Positions 21,554 to 33,551 of a DNA stretch of 64,000 nucleotides are shown in pieces (within the stretch, counting starts at the first letter, position 1; the number at the start of each line of letters is the position of its first letter). The notes beneath the pieces were generated by a model, which worked only from the letters and a program-made list of their open reading frames with translations, searched no databases and had not been told where the DNA came from. This DNA is from Gentiana macrophylla. Its lineage: Eukaryota; Streptophyta; Magnoliopsida; Gentianales; Gentianaceae. Where the stretch lies: NCBI GenBank assembly GCA_026214975.1, contig JAOBSW010001125.1:62001-126000 (forward strand). The letters run 5' to 3'. Made by a program: the position numbers and the translations under genes.

Positions 21554-24463
21554 ATGGCCTCATCCTCCTCAAACACCCAGGCTGGGTATGAAAAATCGAT
21601 CGCCACTGGATCATTCTTTCAAGAAGAACATTACTTGAAACTGTGTGGAAATGAGCGAGGACGTAAACGATTGGCGGCAGGATGCAAAAACCTAAAATTA
21701 TCAATCTTTCTCAATCCTCCCATAACCGACATTTGCTATGAAAATCTCATCTCCTTCGAAAATCAGAAATACGTCTCTGGGCTTCCTATGAAGAAGGTGA
21801 CGAGTTTGAAGAAGACAAGATTGTTGCATCTGTCAATGGCAAAGAAGTGGTGATTACAGAAAAGGAAAATTGGGAGCAAATAATGCAATGACAGAAATCA
21901 GAATGCGGCTGATGGGAATCATCTACAACAATCTGGAATTCAATTGGGCAAAATACTTCTTTTTGAGAATCAAAGAACAAATCCAATGTGAAATAAAAGC
22001 AGGTAAAAAAGGAACAAAAGAAGGAAAGACAAAGAAAGGACAATTCTGGGTGAAAAAGTCATATGGGATTCAGTTACATTATCTGTTGTAATGTCTCAAA
22101 GTCCCTGCTGTACAACTCCACAAACTGCATGAATCCAAAGTCATGTTTACCTATGTTAAACAACAAAAGAAGGCAGGAGAAGGGAAGCGAAAGAAATCCA
22201 CACCACACACTACCAGTCAAAGAAAGAAGCAAAAAGTTCAGTGAAATCTGGACAAGACAGACTTTGGAAAATTAATTGATGAAGAAGAAGAGGATTCTGA
22301 CGCTGAGGCAGAAAAACAAGAAGAAGACAATGTCAGTGAGGATGAACAACATCCTAATGAGGAAGACACTGGAGATGATGGGGAATCTCCAGAAGAAGTT
22401 GCACAATTGTCTACAAACGATATAGATGATCGAATTGCAGAATATCTTGAGTGGAAGGAAGGTGATTCCCGACAACAGCTTCAAGACTCTGACCACATGC
22501 TTGCAGAAGAGGCATGGCTATTTGATTTTCTGGGAATAACAACTCTGGTTGGTGTCCTTGATGAATCCCCTCTATGGGAATTGGTTGATGCAGCAAAGGC
22601 AAAACTGCCTCATACCTCTGACAGACAGAGTGATGATTCAGAAGATGGTGGAGATGATCATGATCAAGACAATGGAGATGATCATGATAACAATGATGAT
22701 ATTGATCATCATGATGATCTTGATAAAGACAGAGAAGAGGATACTCCCACACCAGATGCAATTGATGATACCACTCTTCTCCGTACATTTTTTCGAGCAT
22801 CCAACAAGTCAACAACTCCAGCAAAGTCAGCCTCTCAACCACTGTCTGTTGACACTAAAACCAGCAACCCAAACATAGGGGACACTGGTTCAGCTGCTGC
22901 CACTCCAGTCAAGGCAATCCCCAGCACAGAGAAAGGGGGAACAGCAGCTCAAGCCACACCAGCATACACATCTACCCAAATACTTGAAGATTTAGATGTC
23001 AATGTAGATGTGACTCAGCATCAAGACAAGGGATAGCAAACAGACCCAGAACCAGCTGACATAAGGCACAAACTCTCTCAGATGGCCACTGGCATTGCAA
23101 ATGAAACTTTTGAAAAAGCGGCAGATCTGTTGGCTGAAGAATTGGAGCAGCAAGCCATGCATCTCAGATCCATGACTTCAGCATTTAATGATAAAAGCTC
23201 CTCCATTGAGCACAAGTTCCAGGCCATTGCAGAATACATCGATGCACAAAATATTGTTGTTCAACAACAGGGAAATTTAATGAGGCAACTCAACATCAAT
23301 ATCACTAACAATCTTGCAGGACTCATGCAACACATTTCCCAAGAAAATGAATCCATGGCATTGGCCTTTGGCACTAGATTTCGTAGTGTCACTGAGAAAC
23401 TAAATGATCATCACAACAGATTCATATCTATTGAATCAAAACTTGACTCTCTGATTGGAACGGCAGAGGCCACTAATAGCATCTTACTCCAGCAAAGGGA
23501 TGATGCTACCAAAAAGGGGGGAAATCAGGATAAGCCTGAAGGATCAACTATTAGACCCCCAAACTTCACTGAAGAACAACTGAGAGCAAGGGACAGAGAA
23601 ATAAGAATCAAGAATGAGGCAGAAGAACAACAAAGGAGGGCCATAGAAGAAAGAGAAAAGGCCCTAAATGAACCCTGCACTGGATTTCCTCTACCTATAC
23701 AAAGAAGAGATGATGATAGAGACAGATCCGGCAGACAGCAAAGGCCTGGATCTAGCCAGGAAAGAGGATCAGCAAGTCAACACAGACTTAGCACCAGAGG
23801 AAACACTAGCAGAGGCAAGAGTGTGCCCGGATACACACTGGGGAACACAGAACTTTCACTTTGGTCACCAAAGCAAAGTCGAATATGAAGCAGATATGTC
23901 TTGGACCATGTAAGAGAATTTTTGAGTACATGAAGGACTTTATCCTCATTCCTCACAAGATGAAGCATGGGCTGATTGGTTAAGCTATCAGGATGAAAGG
24001 ATGAGAACTGATATGGCCAAACTCTACAATGAAGTCAAAGAGAGTTTGCACTTCTCAAACAAACCAACAACAAACCAAGCTCACCATACCACTATCTGCA
24101 AAAGGACCAGAAGACTTGCCAACTGAACAACAAGAAGACTTCAACTATATGGCAAAATACTTCAACCCTATGGGAAGAATGAACAAACAAGACCAGTGGA
24201 GTCTCTACAAAAGTCTCAAGTTTGCTGACTCACACATTGCTGAAGCTAGGGAGAGACATGAGAAGCACTTTGGAGAACCTAGGGCAAATGAGACTATGCC
24301 AGATTTCAACAGACTCTTTGCAAAGAAAGTATTCAATGGGGTATCTGAATACACTGCTATGGCATACTGGAAGTGGAAGTTTCCAGAAATTGATTGGAAA
24401 GACATTGAAGAGGTTCAGACTACAAAGTTCAAGAGGTATAAAGCCGAATTAAGCAAAATGTAG
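21554..24463 (+). pseudogene. SIRE-1 third ORF (env-position protein)
   Basis: The likely start is ATG at 21554 (MASSSSNTQAGYEKSIATGS). The gene is broken into at least four open parts: 21554-21853, then 22407-23036 with a long run of Asp and His near 22620-22740, then 23082-23888 with a likely coiled coil rich in Gln and Glu, then 24029-24463, ending in a W-K-W-K-F-P-E-I-D-W segment and TAG. SIRE-type elements have an ORF here often called env-like. No clear signal peptide or membrane-spanning segment is seen, so an envelope function is not supported by this sequence. Confidence 0.7.
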
Positions 24464-24597
24464 TTTGTAACATTTGAATAAAGTTTTTGAACTTATTGCC
24501 CTTGATGGATGAATAAAATTGCTGAGTTTTGTTCTGTTATTCATTATAAAAAGGTTGGATCACTTATGTTCAGGCTTATGAGGGTTTTGGCATCATC

Positions 24598-24611
24598 AAA
24601 AAGGGGGAAAT
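24598..24611 (+). promoter_or_regulatory. SIRE-1 polypurine tract
   Basis: AAAAAGGGGGAAAT lies directly before the 3' LTR and is the typical second-strand primer site of SIRE-type elements. Confidence 0.85.
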
Positions 24612-26030
24612 TGTTAGGAACATCTTATTATGTTTTGATGATGGCCATACTAGCTGATATAGCAAGCCTGAAATAAGTTAGAACTCTCTGTATAAGTCTT
24701 TACTTAGAGTCTGACATGTATTATACGTTGAGTCAGACAAGTATTGTACTAGTTGGTAGAACGGCAAAGTAAAAACAAATTTTCGGTAGAGTGAAGCCAG
24801 CCAAGCACCAGCAGAGAAGTAATGAAGACATTATGGTTTGACTTATAACCAAGGAAGTCTGTGATGACCTTGGATAAGTCTAAGTTATGTTTCAAGTGAT
24901 GAAACTTAATATTCAAATATGGTGTACACTGATCTCACCCCAATCAAGGACCAGTGAAGTACAAGATTCTCCTCAAACTTAAACAATGAAGAAAACAGTG
25001 AATCGGCACAGTAAACTGACTTTCGGCTGAGTGAAGACAAAACGGTGAAGGAAGATCTAGAACGGCGAAGTCAGATGAATCGCTCAACCGCTCTGAGAAC
25101 GGCGAAGTAAATCTTACCAAATCAAATTTTGGAATATGATAAAGATTCAGAAGATCATGCATTAAATGCACAATCAATAGAGGATCAATCAAGGACGGAT
25201 TTTCTGCTATATATTTGAAAGAAAAATCCGATCACTACAATCAAAGAGAATACAATTAAGGGGGAATCAAGAATAAAATCAAGGATCATTCCCTCATTAA
25301 TTTAGCCAATGGATGGAATTTCAAATCAAGATATTCAAGGCTATAAATAGAAGGCATTGACAGAAAAACAAACAACGATCAAGAAGTGAAAAAGACAAGA
25401 AGCAGAAACTCTGTAAATTTAAAAAGCCTTCTCTCTGAACTTACAAGGACTTATCTAGAGATCAACTAAGACATAAGAACTACAATTTTACATTCAGCAC
25501 TGAGATTGATCAAGCAAGTTTGTGAATCTCATTCACATCAAATCGAAGCAAATGAATCGAAGCAACTGAGAAGAAGTTGTGTGTCGTGTGATAGTCTTTG
25601 AAGGATTTTGATCTCAAGGGAGCAAAGTGAAAGAGATCGAATCATCAAGTCGCATTGCGATCAATGAATGATAGTCTTGTAGATTGTGAAGCTTGGGAAG
25701 TCAAGGACAATCATACTATTGTATCTGTGAAAACAATAGTGAATTCCTCCAATCATCACAGGAGAAGAGTGGATTAAGGGATTACACCACCCTGAACCAC
25801 TATAAGCCTTGTGTCAATTTACTTTCTGCAATTTACTTTATAGTATCTATTTAAATTGCCTAGATCATAACTTATATCTGTGATTGTCTAAACTGATTTG
25901 AAAACAACATAGTAAGAAGGGACTTATCCGCTGCCGAAAAGCTTTTAAAACATAAGAAAAGTGTTTGAAACTCCACTATAGTCATTCACCCCCCCTCTAA
26001 CTATAGTTTCACCCTTCTCTAGGACCAACA
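24612..26030 (+). repeat. SIRE-1 3' LTR
   Basis: It starts TGTTAGGAACATC and ends GGACCAACA, is nearly the same as the 5' LTR, and is followed by the CTTTT duplication. A region at about 25535-25660 differs sharply from the other LTR and has extra CG dinucleotides. Confidence 0.92.
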
Positions 26031-26035
26031 CTTTT

Positions 26036-26137
26036 ATTAATCATAATAAAGTTATTACATGAACTAAATAGACTGTAAATGACCCGACCCGGTCGGATCC
26101 GTTCCAACCCGATTGGGTTTAGGACACCTTTCCAACA
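26036..26137 (-). repeat. Copia-2 3' LTR, second part
   Basis: These 102 bp, after the second copy of CTTTT, complete the LTR and end CCTTTCCAACA, matching 44064-44165. With the first part the LTR is about 1811 bp. Confidence 0.9.
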
Positions 26138-26148
26138 ATCTCCCACTT
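26138..26148 (-). promoter_or_regulatory. Copia-2 polypurine tract
   Basis: On the minus strand AAGTGGGAGAT directly precedes the LTR start TGTTGGAAAGG. Confidence 0.8.
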
Positions 26149-26303
26149 GGCCTAAAGCCAATCACACATATGCCTAAGACCATACAAGTGAACATGTTTA
26201 TCATGCTTTGCTTGAGACAATGCCTTGGTTAACGGATCAGCTATGTTATCATCCGTGTGGACTTTCTCTATCTTTATATCTCCTCTATCTACTATCTCTC
26301 TAA

Positions 26304-27389
26304 TCAAGTGATAGCACCGTAGCACATGTTTGGACTTCTGATGAGACCTTGGTTCCTTTGATTGAGATATCGCTCCATTATTATCACAGTACAGAGCACT
26401 AGACCTTCAATGGAGGGAACCACACCAAGTTCAGTAATGAACTTCTTCATCCAAACTGCTTCCTTTGCCGCCTCCGAGGCTCCTATGTATTCGGCTTCCG
26501 TTGTAGAGTCCGCAGTAGTCTCCTGCTTGGAACTCTTCCAGCTCACTGCTCCGCCGTTAAGCGTGAAAAGAAAACTAGATTGTGACTTAAAGTCATCCTT
26601 GTCAGTTTGTAAACTGGCATCTGTATAACCTCGTAATACTAAATCATCATTCCCAAAAACCAGGAACATATCCCTAGTACGTCTTATGTACTTGAGGATA
26701 TTCTTGACATCAATCCAGTGACCATCACCTGGATTGGACTGGTACCTAGTCATACTAAGAGGGTACGAGACATCTGGTCTAGTGCATAACATGGCATACA
26801 TGATAGACCCGATTGCCGAAGCATAAGGGATCTTACTCATTTGTGCCCTTTCCGCCTCTGTCTTAGAACTCATTCCTTTCGACAGGTAGACCCCATGTGA
26901 CATGGGTAGCAATCCCTTCTTGGACTGCTCCATGCTGAATCTCTTCACCATCTTGTCTATAAAGGTGGATTGCGACACACCAAGCAACATGTTAGATCTA
27001 TCTCTATAGATCTTTATTCCTAGAATATAGGCTACCTCACCCAAGTCATTAATTGAGAAGTTCTTGGATAACCAAGCTTTGACTGGTTGTAACATTGGCA
27101 CATCATTCCCTATGAGCAATATGTCGTCTACATAAAGCACTAAGAATACAATGGCACTCCCACTAACCTTCTTGTAAACACAGGGCTCATCTTCGTTCTT
27201 GATGAAAACAAACTGTTTGATTATCTCGTCAAAGCAAAGATTCCAACTCCGAGAAGCTTGCTTTAATCCATAAATGGATCTTTGCAGTTTACACACCATC
27301 CTGGCGTCATTGGTTGTGAAACCCTCAGGCTGTGTCATATACACCTCCTCAGACAGGTTCCCGTTAAGGAAAGCTATTTTCACATCCAT
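26304..27389 (-). pseudogene. Copia-2 pol: RT palm and RNase H
   Basis: A 361-residue open frame with MDVKIAFLNGNLSEEVYM, SIYGLKQASRSWN, the catalytic YVDD in LVLYVDDILLIGND, and the RNase H motifs YTDASLQTDKDDFKSQSS and TTEAEYIGASEAAKEA. It is the best-preserved reverse transcriptase in the window. Its N-terminal border is a TAG (27390-27392) that one C-to-T change would make from CAG. The last 25 or so residues are frameshifted relative to the family. Confidence 0.9.
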
Positions 27390-28082
27390 CTACCAGATTT
27401 CATAATCATGGTATGCTGCAATAGCGAGCAAAATTCTAATGGATTTTAACATGGCAACATGTGAAAAGGTTTCGTCATAGTCAACTCCTTGTCTTTGCTT
27501 AAAACCCTTTGCCACCAACCTAGCCTTATAGATGGTCACGTTACCGTCCATGTCGGTCGTTCTCTTAAAGACCCATTTACACCCTATAGGAACTATTCCT
27601 TCAGGTGGATCAACTAAGTTCCAAACTTGGTTGTCTTTCATGGATTCCATTTCAGAATTCATGGCTTCTAACCATTTCTCTTTGTCATGCCTTATTAGCA
27701 CTTCCTCATAAGTTCTAGGGTCCTCATCTTCCATGAGATACAAGCCAGTGTACCTTTCGGGTTCACGGCATTCCCCGGTGGATCTTTGAGGTGCTAGTGC
27801 ATTCACGGTAGAGGCTGATGTCTTATCTGTGTGTGGTGAGTCCTCTACTTCCATCAACTGACTGTTATCCATAAGTGGTTCTCGAATTTCTTCAAGATCA
27901 ATCTTACTCCCACTGACACTATCCTGAATAAACTTCTTTTCCAGAAAGTGGCCAGTCCTGGCAACAAACACCTTTTGTTCCCCAGGATGGTAAAATTGGT
28001 ATTCTCTAGTTTCTCTAGGATAACCCACAAACAGACATTTGTCGGATCTAGCCTCTAATTTGTCAGGCATCATCCGCTTCAC
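27390..28082 (-). pseudogene. Copia-2 pol: integrase C-terminus and RT N-terminus
   Basis: The frame holds the CLFVGYPRETREYQFYHP motif of the copia integrase C-terminal part, a variable linker, and the RT start MKDNQVWNLVDPPEGIVPIG with YKARLVAKGFKQRQGVDYDETF. It ends in a TAG directly before MDVKIAFLNG, in the same frame as the next segment. The stop alone separates the two open parts. Confidence 0.88.
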
Positions 28083-28981
28083 GTAAGTCGGACAACCCCA
28101 AGGTATAAAATATGCCAGATTCGGTTTCTTCTTGGCCCATACCTCGTATGGTGTAGAATCAACCGTCTTTGATGGAACTCGGTTCAGTGTATAGGATGCG
28201 GTCTCTAGAGCATACCCCCAAAATTATTTTGGGAGAACTGCATTGCTCATCATGGATCGTACCATGTCCAACAAGGTACGGTTCCTTCTCTCTGATACGC
28301 CATTCATCTGAGGTGTACCTGGAGGGGTCCATTCAGGTAGAATCCCATTCTCCTTCAAATAGTCTTAAAACTCTCCATCTAGGTACTCTCCACCTCGATC
28401 AGATCGAAGTTTGTTTCTCCACTTCACTTCTGAATTCTTTGAACTTTTCAAAGCCCTCAGACTTGTACTTCATTAAGTATATAACCATAGCGTGAATGGA
28501 CATCAGTGAAAGTGATAAAATAAGAATATCCTCCTTTGGCTTGAATTGACATTGGGCCACATCTGTATGTATAAGCTCAAGCAATTCATTGGATCTTATC
28601 CCTTTGCCACTAGAAGGTGACTTTGTTATCTTGCCAAGTAAACAAGCTTAGCATGTATCAAACGATTCGTAGTCAAATTGATCCAACATTCCATCTTTAT
28701 GGAGTTTGGAAATGCGATTCTTATTTATATGGCCAAGTCTACAATGCCATAAGTAGGATTCATTCAAGTCATTTATCTTGGCTTTCTTGTTATTTATATT
28801 AAGTACTTTAACATTCATATCTAATATGTAGAGACCGTTGCTAAGTATGCCAGTACCATAAAAAATTCCATCACGTGAAAAAGAACAACATTTATTCTCA
28901 AACGTAAAAGAAAATCCATCAACATCTAATGCAGAAATAGAAATAATGCACTTCGTAAGAGCGGGAACAAAATAACAGTTA
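28083..28981 (-). pseudogene. Copia-2 pol: degenerate integrase core
   Basis: Short pieces match the integrase core, including ELIHTDVAQCQF and YKSEGFEKFKEFRSEVE around 28399-28584, and a piece with a P-x-x-N-G-V-S-E-R-R-N context near 28280-28310. Frames change often, so no intact enzyme is encoded. Confidence 0.7.
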
Positions 28982-29569
28982 TTAAGTTCTAGTACTAGCC
29001 CACTGGGCGCGCAATGAAAGAAAATAAACTCCTACGGCTAGTGCAACAACACTTGCTCCATTCCCAACGCGTAGGTCCACCTCTCCTTTCCTTAGCTCTC
29101 CAGTTCTTCTTAGTGCCTGCATATTTGTACAAATATGAGAACCATAACCAGTATCTAATACCCAGTGGTTAGACTTAGAAGAAGCAATATTGATCTCAAT
29201 CATAAATATACCTGAAGTTGAAGCATCAGAATGCTTCTTCTTAGTACTCAAGAAGCCTTTGCAGTTACTCCTCCAATGTCCGGTCTCACCGCAATGGAAG
29301 CAAGCATTCTTGGATTTGTCTTTTGCTATCTTAGGCATTGGCTTAGGTGCAGCCTTCGCCTTCACCTTCTTGGACTTTTTCTGAGCTTTGGCCTTGCCCT
29401 TGCTTGAAGTGACCAGCAACACTTGCTTTCCCTTCCCCACAGTGCCCTCAACAGTTTTCAACATGTTCAATAACTCCGCAAGGGAGCAATCTATCTTGTT
29501 CATGTGATAATTCATCACGAACTGTGAGAATGAATCAGGTAGAGATTGTAGAATCAAGTCAATACTCAA
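28982..29569 (-). pseudogene. Copia-2 gag C-terminus and protease start
   Basis: The frame has the C-terminal capsid part (LILQSLPDSFSQFVMNY), a lysine-rich linker, an intact CCHC zinc knuckle (CFHCGETGHWRSNC) and the protease active site WVLDTGYGSHICTNM with D-T-G intact. It ends soon after in a frame break near 29010. Confidence 0.87.
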
Positions 29570-30013
29570 TTCTCATTCCAATTTGTGGCCCAGCTTCCCA
29601 AGCCTCTCTATGTACCCGATCATCTTAAGCATGTGTGACCCCACAGCAGTCTCAGATGCCATCTTACAACTAAACAAGGCCTTCGAGACCTCATACCTCT
29701 CAGTGCGAGACTGGGAAGCTTAGAGTTCCTTCATGTGGACCATGATTGTGTAGGCGACCATAGACTCATGATGTTTCTGCAGTTCAGGTGTCATAGAAGC
29801 AAGCATGATACATGTACCATTAGTACTGTCAGAACAGTGCTTGTTATACTTCTCGACAGCATCCGCAGCCGAACCCTCAGCGGGTTTTTTCGGTAGGGCC
29901 TCATCCAAGACATATCCAATCTTCTCGTGCCACAAAACGATTTTGAGGTTCCTTTCCCAATCGAGAAAATTAGTTTCGTCCAGGTTATTGTCGATGATAA
30001 AACGAAGGTTCAA
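29570..30013 (-). pseudogene. Copia-2 gag N-terminal half
   Basis: The frame reads LRFIIDNNLDETNFLDWER and LWHEKIGYVLDEALPKKP, then runs to a stop near 29720 and another near 29574. The usual ATG is not in frame: an ATG 14 bases upstream is shifted, so the original start was probably lost to an indel. Confidence 0.83.
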
Positions 30014-30694
30014 TTGTTTGACATTTTCTATAACAATAAATAAAGATAGAATAAGTAAAAGCTCATGTATAAAAAAACCCTAAATTTGCACTTAAAATTT
30101 TATAAGGTTTTACTCCCACTAGTCAACTATTCTCAATTGGCTTTCAAGAATTTAACTAATTCTTTAGTGGATGGAATCCTATCTAGTTGACTCGTTCCCC
30201 GACGTGGGTCGATCGATCGGGTCAATTTTGAAGGTGGGTACCTATTACCGATCGAATCTTATTCAATTTCCATTGGTTGACTAGTCAACTTTGACAGTTC
30301 ACATCTCTATGTGATAGTCACCCCTTGTCTCTAAAATCAGACGGGCCTGACGTGGGCCAATCACCGCAAGATTCTTAGTCGAGTCGTAACCTAAATATTC
30401 ATGAGATCTCATAACAATCATAACTCGATAATGACGATATACCTGAGGTAGGTCAACTCCCGACGTGGACCGATCAGTTGGATCCGAACAAGGGCTCTTC
30501 ACCGTCACTATAATATTGGGAGACAATTTAGGCTCGATTTTTTTCGTGGGAATAATTTTAAATTAATTCACTTAATTAATTTTAATTATGGTCTCATCTA
30601 CTATGTGTATATTACTACGATATCACATAAAGTAAAACATACACAACATTCCGCACATAAAATAACCGGTATGATCATGGACTTTTCCTAGGTG
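30014..30694 (-). other. Copia-2 leader, gag-proximal part
   Basis: No gene is seen. Phrases such as CCCGACGTGG and TCGATCGGGTC recur. The leader is cut at 30699 by the Athila-1 composite and resumes at 41120. Confidence 0.6.
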
Positions 30695-30699
30695 CAGTT
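30695..30699. other. Target-site duplication CAGTT, left copy (Athila-1)
   Basis: CAGTT precedes the LTR-end sequence TGTTCGGAGG. The same five bases follow the LTR end at 41120-41124. Confidence 0.88.
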
Positions 30700-30719
30700 T
30701 GTTCGGAGGATTTTGCATC
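30700..30719 (-). repeat. Remnant of Athila-1 third LTR
   Basis: The 20 bp TGTTCGGAGGATTTTGCATC match the LTR end at 34816 and 39637 and then jump into RNase H. The bases TTTTGCATC fit both sides of the junction. Confidence 0.85.
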
Positions 30720-31064
30720 TGCTTTGTCCATAAGGTAGCGTAGGGCTGCATGGTCGGTCCAAACTACAACTTGAGACCCTAGAAGGTAACTTCTAAACTT
30801 GTCAATAGCAAAAGCGACGGCTAAGAATTCATTCTCGATCGTGGTGTAATTGCATTGAGCCGGGTTCAAGTGCGGCTCGCATAGTAAATGGGCTGAACTT
30901 TTATCAATTCTTTGACCTAAAGCTGCGCCGATCGCGTAGTTAGAGGCGTCACATAATAATTCAAAAGGCTTAGTCCGGTCAAAAGCGATTAAGATAGGGG
31001 CACTTATGAGCTTTTCCTTCGAGCAATTGAAAGCTTTCTTGCATTTCTCATCAAACAAGAACAC
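30720..31064 (-). pseudogene. Athila-1 pol: RNase H, truncated
   Basis: The frame encodes a gypsy-type RNase H: FELLCDASNYAIGAALGQR, NYTTIENEFLAVAFAIDKFR and VVWTDHAALRYLMDKADAK, where the normal sequence would go on. The frame is joined directly to the LTR remnant, so the rest of RNase H, the integrase and the 3' region are deleted. It is frameshifted from the RT upstream. Confidence 0.87.
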
Positions 31065-32263
31065 AACATCATCATCATCGGAAGGTTGGGACAGGGGCTT
31101 GGCGATGGTGGAAAAGTCCTTAATAAATCGCTTGTAGAAACCAACATGACCAAGGAAGCCGCGTACCTCCTTGGCGGTTTTGGATACGACATTTTTTCAA
31201 TGGCTTCTACTTTGGCCTTATCAACTTGAATACAAGTGCCGGACACCTGGTGTCCCAGAACGATCCCCTCATCAACTAGAAAATGGCATTTCTCCCAGTT
31301 AAGCACTAAATTCTTTTCAACACAGCGTTGAAGTACCATATCTAGATTTTCCAAGATCTCATCAAAGCTATCGCCATAGACTGAGAAGTCATCCATGAAG
31401 ACTTCCATACATTTCTCCACAAGTCCATCGAAAATGGCTAACATGCACCGTTGAAAAGTCGCAGGTGCATTGCATAAGCCGAAAGGCATCCTGCGGAAAG
31501 CAAAAGTGCCTGATGGACACGTAAACGTAGTCTTCTCCTGGTCATTTGGGTCGATGGCTATCTGGAAGTAACCAGAATATCCATCGAGGAAACAATAATA
31601 CTTGTGACCACTCAGTCTTTCAATAAGCTGGTCAATGAAGGGTAAGGGGAAATGGTCTTTGGCAGTGACTTCGTTCAATCTGCGATAGTCAATGCATACT
31701 CTATAGCCAGTCACAAGGCGTAAAGCTATCTCTTCCCCCTTTTCATTCTTTTCAACGGTGATACCTCCCTTCTTTGGCACAACTTGAGTCGGGCTAACCC
31801 ACTCACTATCGGCAATTGCATAGATGATTCCCATGTCTAACCACTTTATAACTTCCTTCTTGACAACCTCCTGCATATGCGGATTCAGCCTTCGCTGAGG
31901 TTGTCTTACTTTCTTAGCTCCTGCCTCCGTTCGGATTTTATGCAAGCACACATCGGGGCTGATTCCTCTGATATCACCCACTTTCCATCCGAACGTGAGG
32001 ATATTCTTTTCAAGCACTTTTATCAGCAGTGCTTCTTGCTCGGGCTCGAGTTTTGAAGAGATGATTAACGGCAACTTATCACCATCCTTAAGAAAAATGT
32101 ACTTAAGGTGTTGAGGAAGCGGTTTGAGCTCCAAGTCAGTAGGTGGTTGCTCAATACTAGATTTTAAAGGGCCACCTTTTTCCTTATGGGCTTGAAGTGG
32201 TTGTGGTGAGAACACCTCATCTTCCCGAGGCATACCCGGAAGGTCTTGGATAACATCATCCAT
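31004..32263 (-). pseudogene. Athila-1 pol: reverse transcriptase
   Basis: A 419-residue frame with a gypsy RT of Athila type: WVSPTQVVPKKGG, YRVCIDYRRLNEVTAKDHFPL, CFLDGYSGYFQIAIDPNDQ, MPFGLCNAPATFQRCM and the catalytic F-M-D-D in EVFMDDFSVYGDSF. CHFLVDEGIVLGH follows. The residues after KMSYPKPP are out of frame (near 31190), so the RT-RNase H join is broken. Confidence 0.9.
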
Positions 32264-32469
32264 AGGGATCCTTCACAAGACTGCTTCCTCCTTCTTATGC
32301 TTAATCATCTTTCTCAACTCTTCTTCTTCTAGCTCCTCTCGCTAGTTGTTCCCAATCATCAATCTCCCAATGAGTAGTCTCTCCGTAAATCCACTTCATC
32401 CCAACTACCCATCGGGCTTCCTCTTCTCCAGGGTTAAAGTCATTACGATTGACTCTTTGAAATCATCGT

Positions 32470-33438
32470 TCATTCTTTGGGAATCTCCTGTTTCTTGGTC
32501 ATTGACAGCTCAGTGACTAAGGCCGGTAATGAAACAGAAGATGGTCCACAGTCAGCTTGATCTTCAATGTTTATAACTTCAAAAACACCTATCTCTGTTA
32601 GCTCTTCTGCTTCTTCAGAGTTGGCATCTTCTTCGTCCTCATAAATTGCTTCAATGAACGAGATTTCTTCAATCAAGGGTGTCTCAGGACTTTGCCCTTG
32701 TGTGAAGGTGACAGATGTATCATCAACTCTAAGTGTAATCTGACCCTTACAGAAATCAATGAGGGCGGCAGAGGTATCTAAAAAGGTCCGGCCTAGAATT
32801 AGAGGCATCTCTTTGTCAGGTGGGTAGTCTAAGATAACCCAGTCGGTAGGGAAAACCAAATGTTCGACATAGAGAAGAACATTAGTAACACAACCGGCTG
32901 CTGATCGGCTAGATCGGTCTACCATCTGTAAAGAAATAGGGCGTTCTCGCATTCTTTTATCTAAGCCGAGCTTTTTGCAGACGTTTAATGGCATCACATT
33001 TATAGAGGTCCCTGAGTTGCATAAGACATTTTGGAACTTGTGGCCTTCAATCTCACAGGAGATTGAAGGTCTTCCGGGGTCACCTCGCTTAATAGCAACT
33101 TTTTGTGAAACCAGGGAACATTCTTCTCTTAAAACTTCTTCCGCCATCCCTTGAAGCTTCTTCTTGCTTCCACAAACTTTTTTAAGATACTTAGAGCACT
33201 TGGGCATTTCAGTCAATACCTCAGCTAGGGGTATACTTACTTTGGTGTCTCTAAGCATCCTCCTCACTCCGTCATATTGTCTGTCAAGACTGAGAGTATT
33301 CTCTTTCCTCTTTGGTGGATAAGGAAGGGCTTTATCATTGTCAGGGGAACAGCCACCTGACTTTTTAATGGCTTCATCTTCCTTATCCTTCCATCTGACA
33401 AACTTTTCCTCCCTCTTCTTTGTCAGGGGTACAGCCAC
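32470..33438 (-). pseudogene. Athila-1 protease region
   Basis: This 322-residue frame follows gag in the usual Athila order. The aspartic protease site reads LCNSGTSINVMP, where family members have D-S-G or D-x-G-A-S; the aspartate is replaced by Asn. A hydrophobic flap region and the PLILGRTFLDTSAALID sequence typical of Athila proteases follow. An acidic tail (EDEEDANSEEAEE) precedes the RT after a short broken linker at 32264-32469. Confidence 0.83.
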
Positions 33439-33551
33439 CTGACCTTTCTTCGAATCAGAATCATCCTCATCCCCCGAAGAGCCGTCATCATTAAGCTCCT
33501 CCTCACTGTTGGTTTCTTCGGTATATGATTTCTGATTGCCCCCTCCTGAAC

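Larger units (their letters stand above)
14127..26030 (+). mobile_element. SIRE-1: SIRE/Maximus-like copia element with third ORF
   Basis: An 11.9-kb plus-strand copia with near-identical LTRs (1427 and 1419 bp), TSD CTTTT, a tRNA-Met primer site and a polypurine tract of AAAAAGGGGGAAAT. Gag and pol are followed by about 2.9 kb of extra coding sequence before the 3' LTR, the layout typical of SIRE-type copia elements. Frameshifts and stops break all three genes. It sits in the Copia-2 3' LTR and so is younger than Copia-2. Confidence 0.9.

Noticed and set aside
22411..22842. 143-residue His-rich minus-strand frame
   Set aside because: It is the reverse complement of the Asp-rich part of the SIRE-1 third ORF.
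21554..24463. Viral-type envelope protein
   Set aside because: Position fits the env-like ORF of SIRE elements, but no signal peptide, cleavage site or membrane segment was seen in the broken frames.
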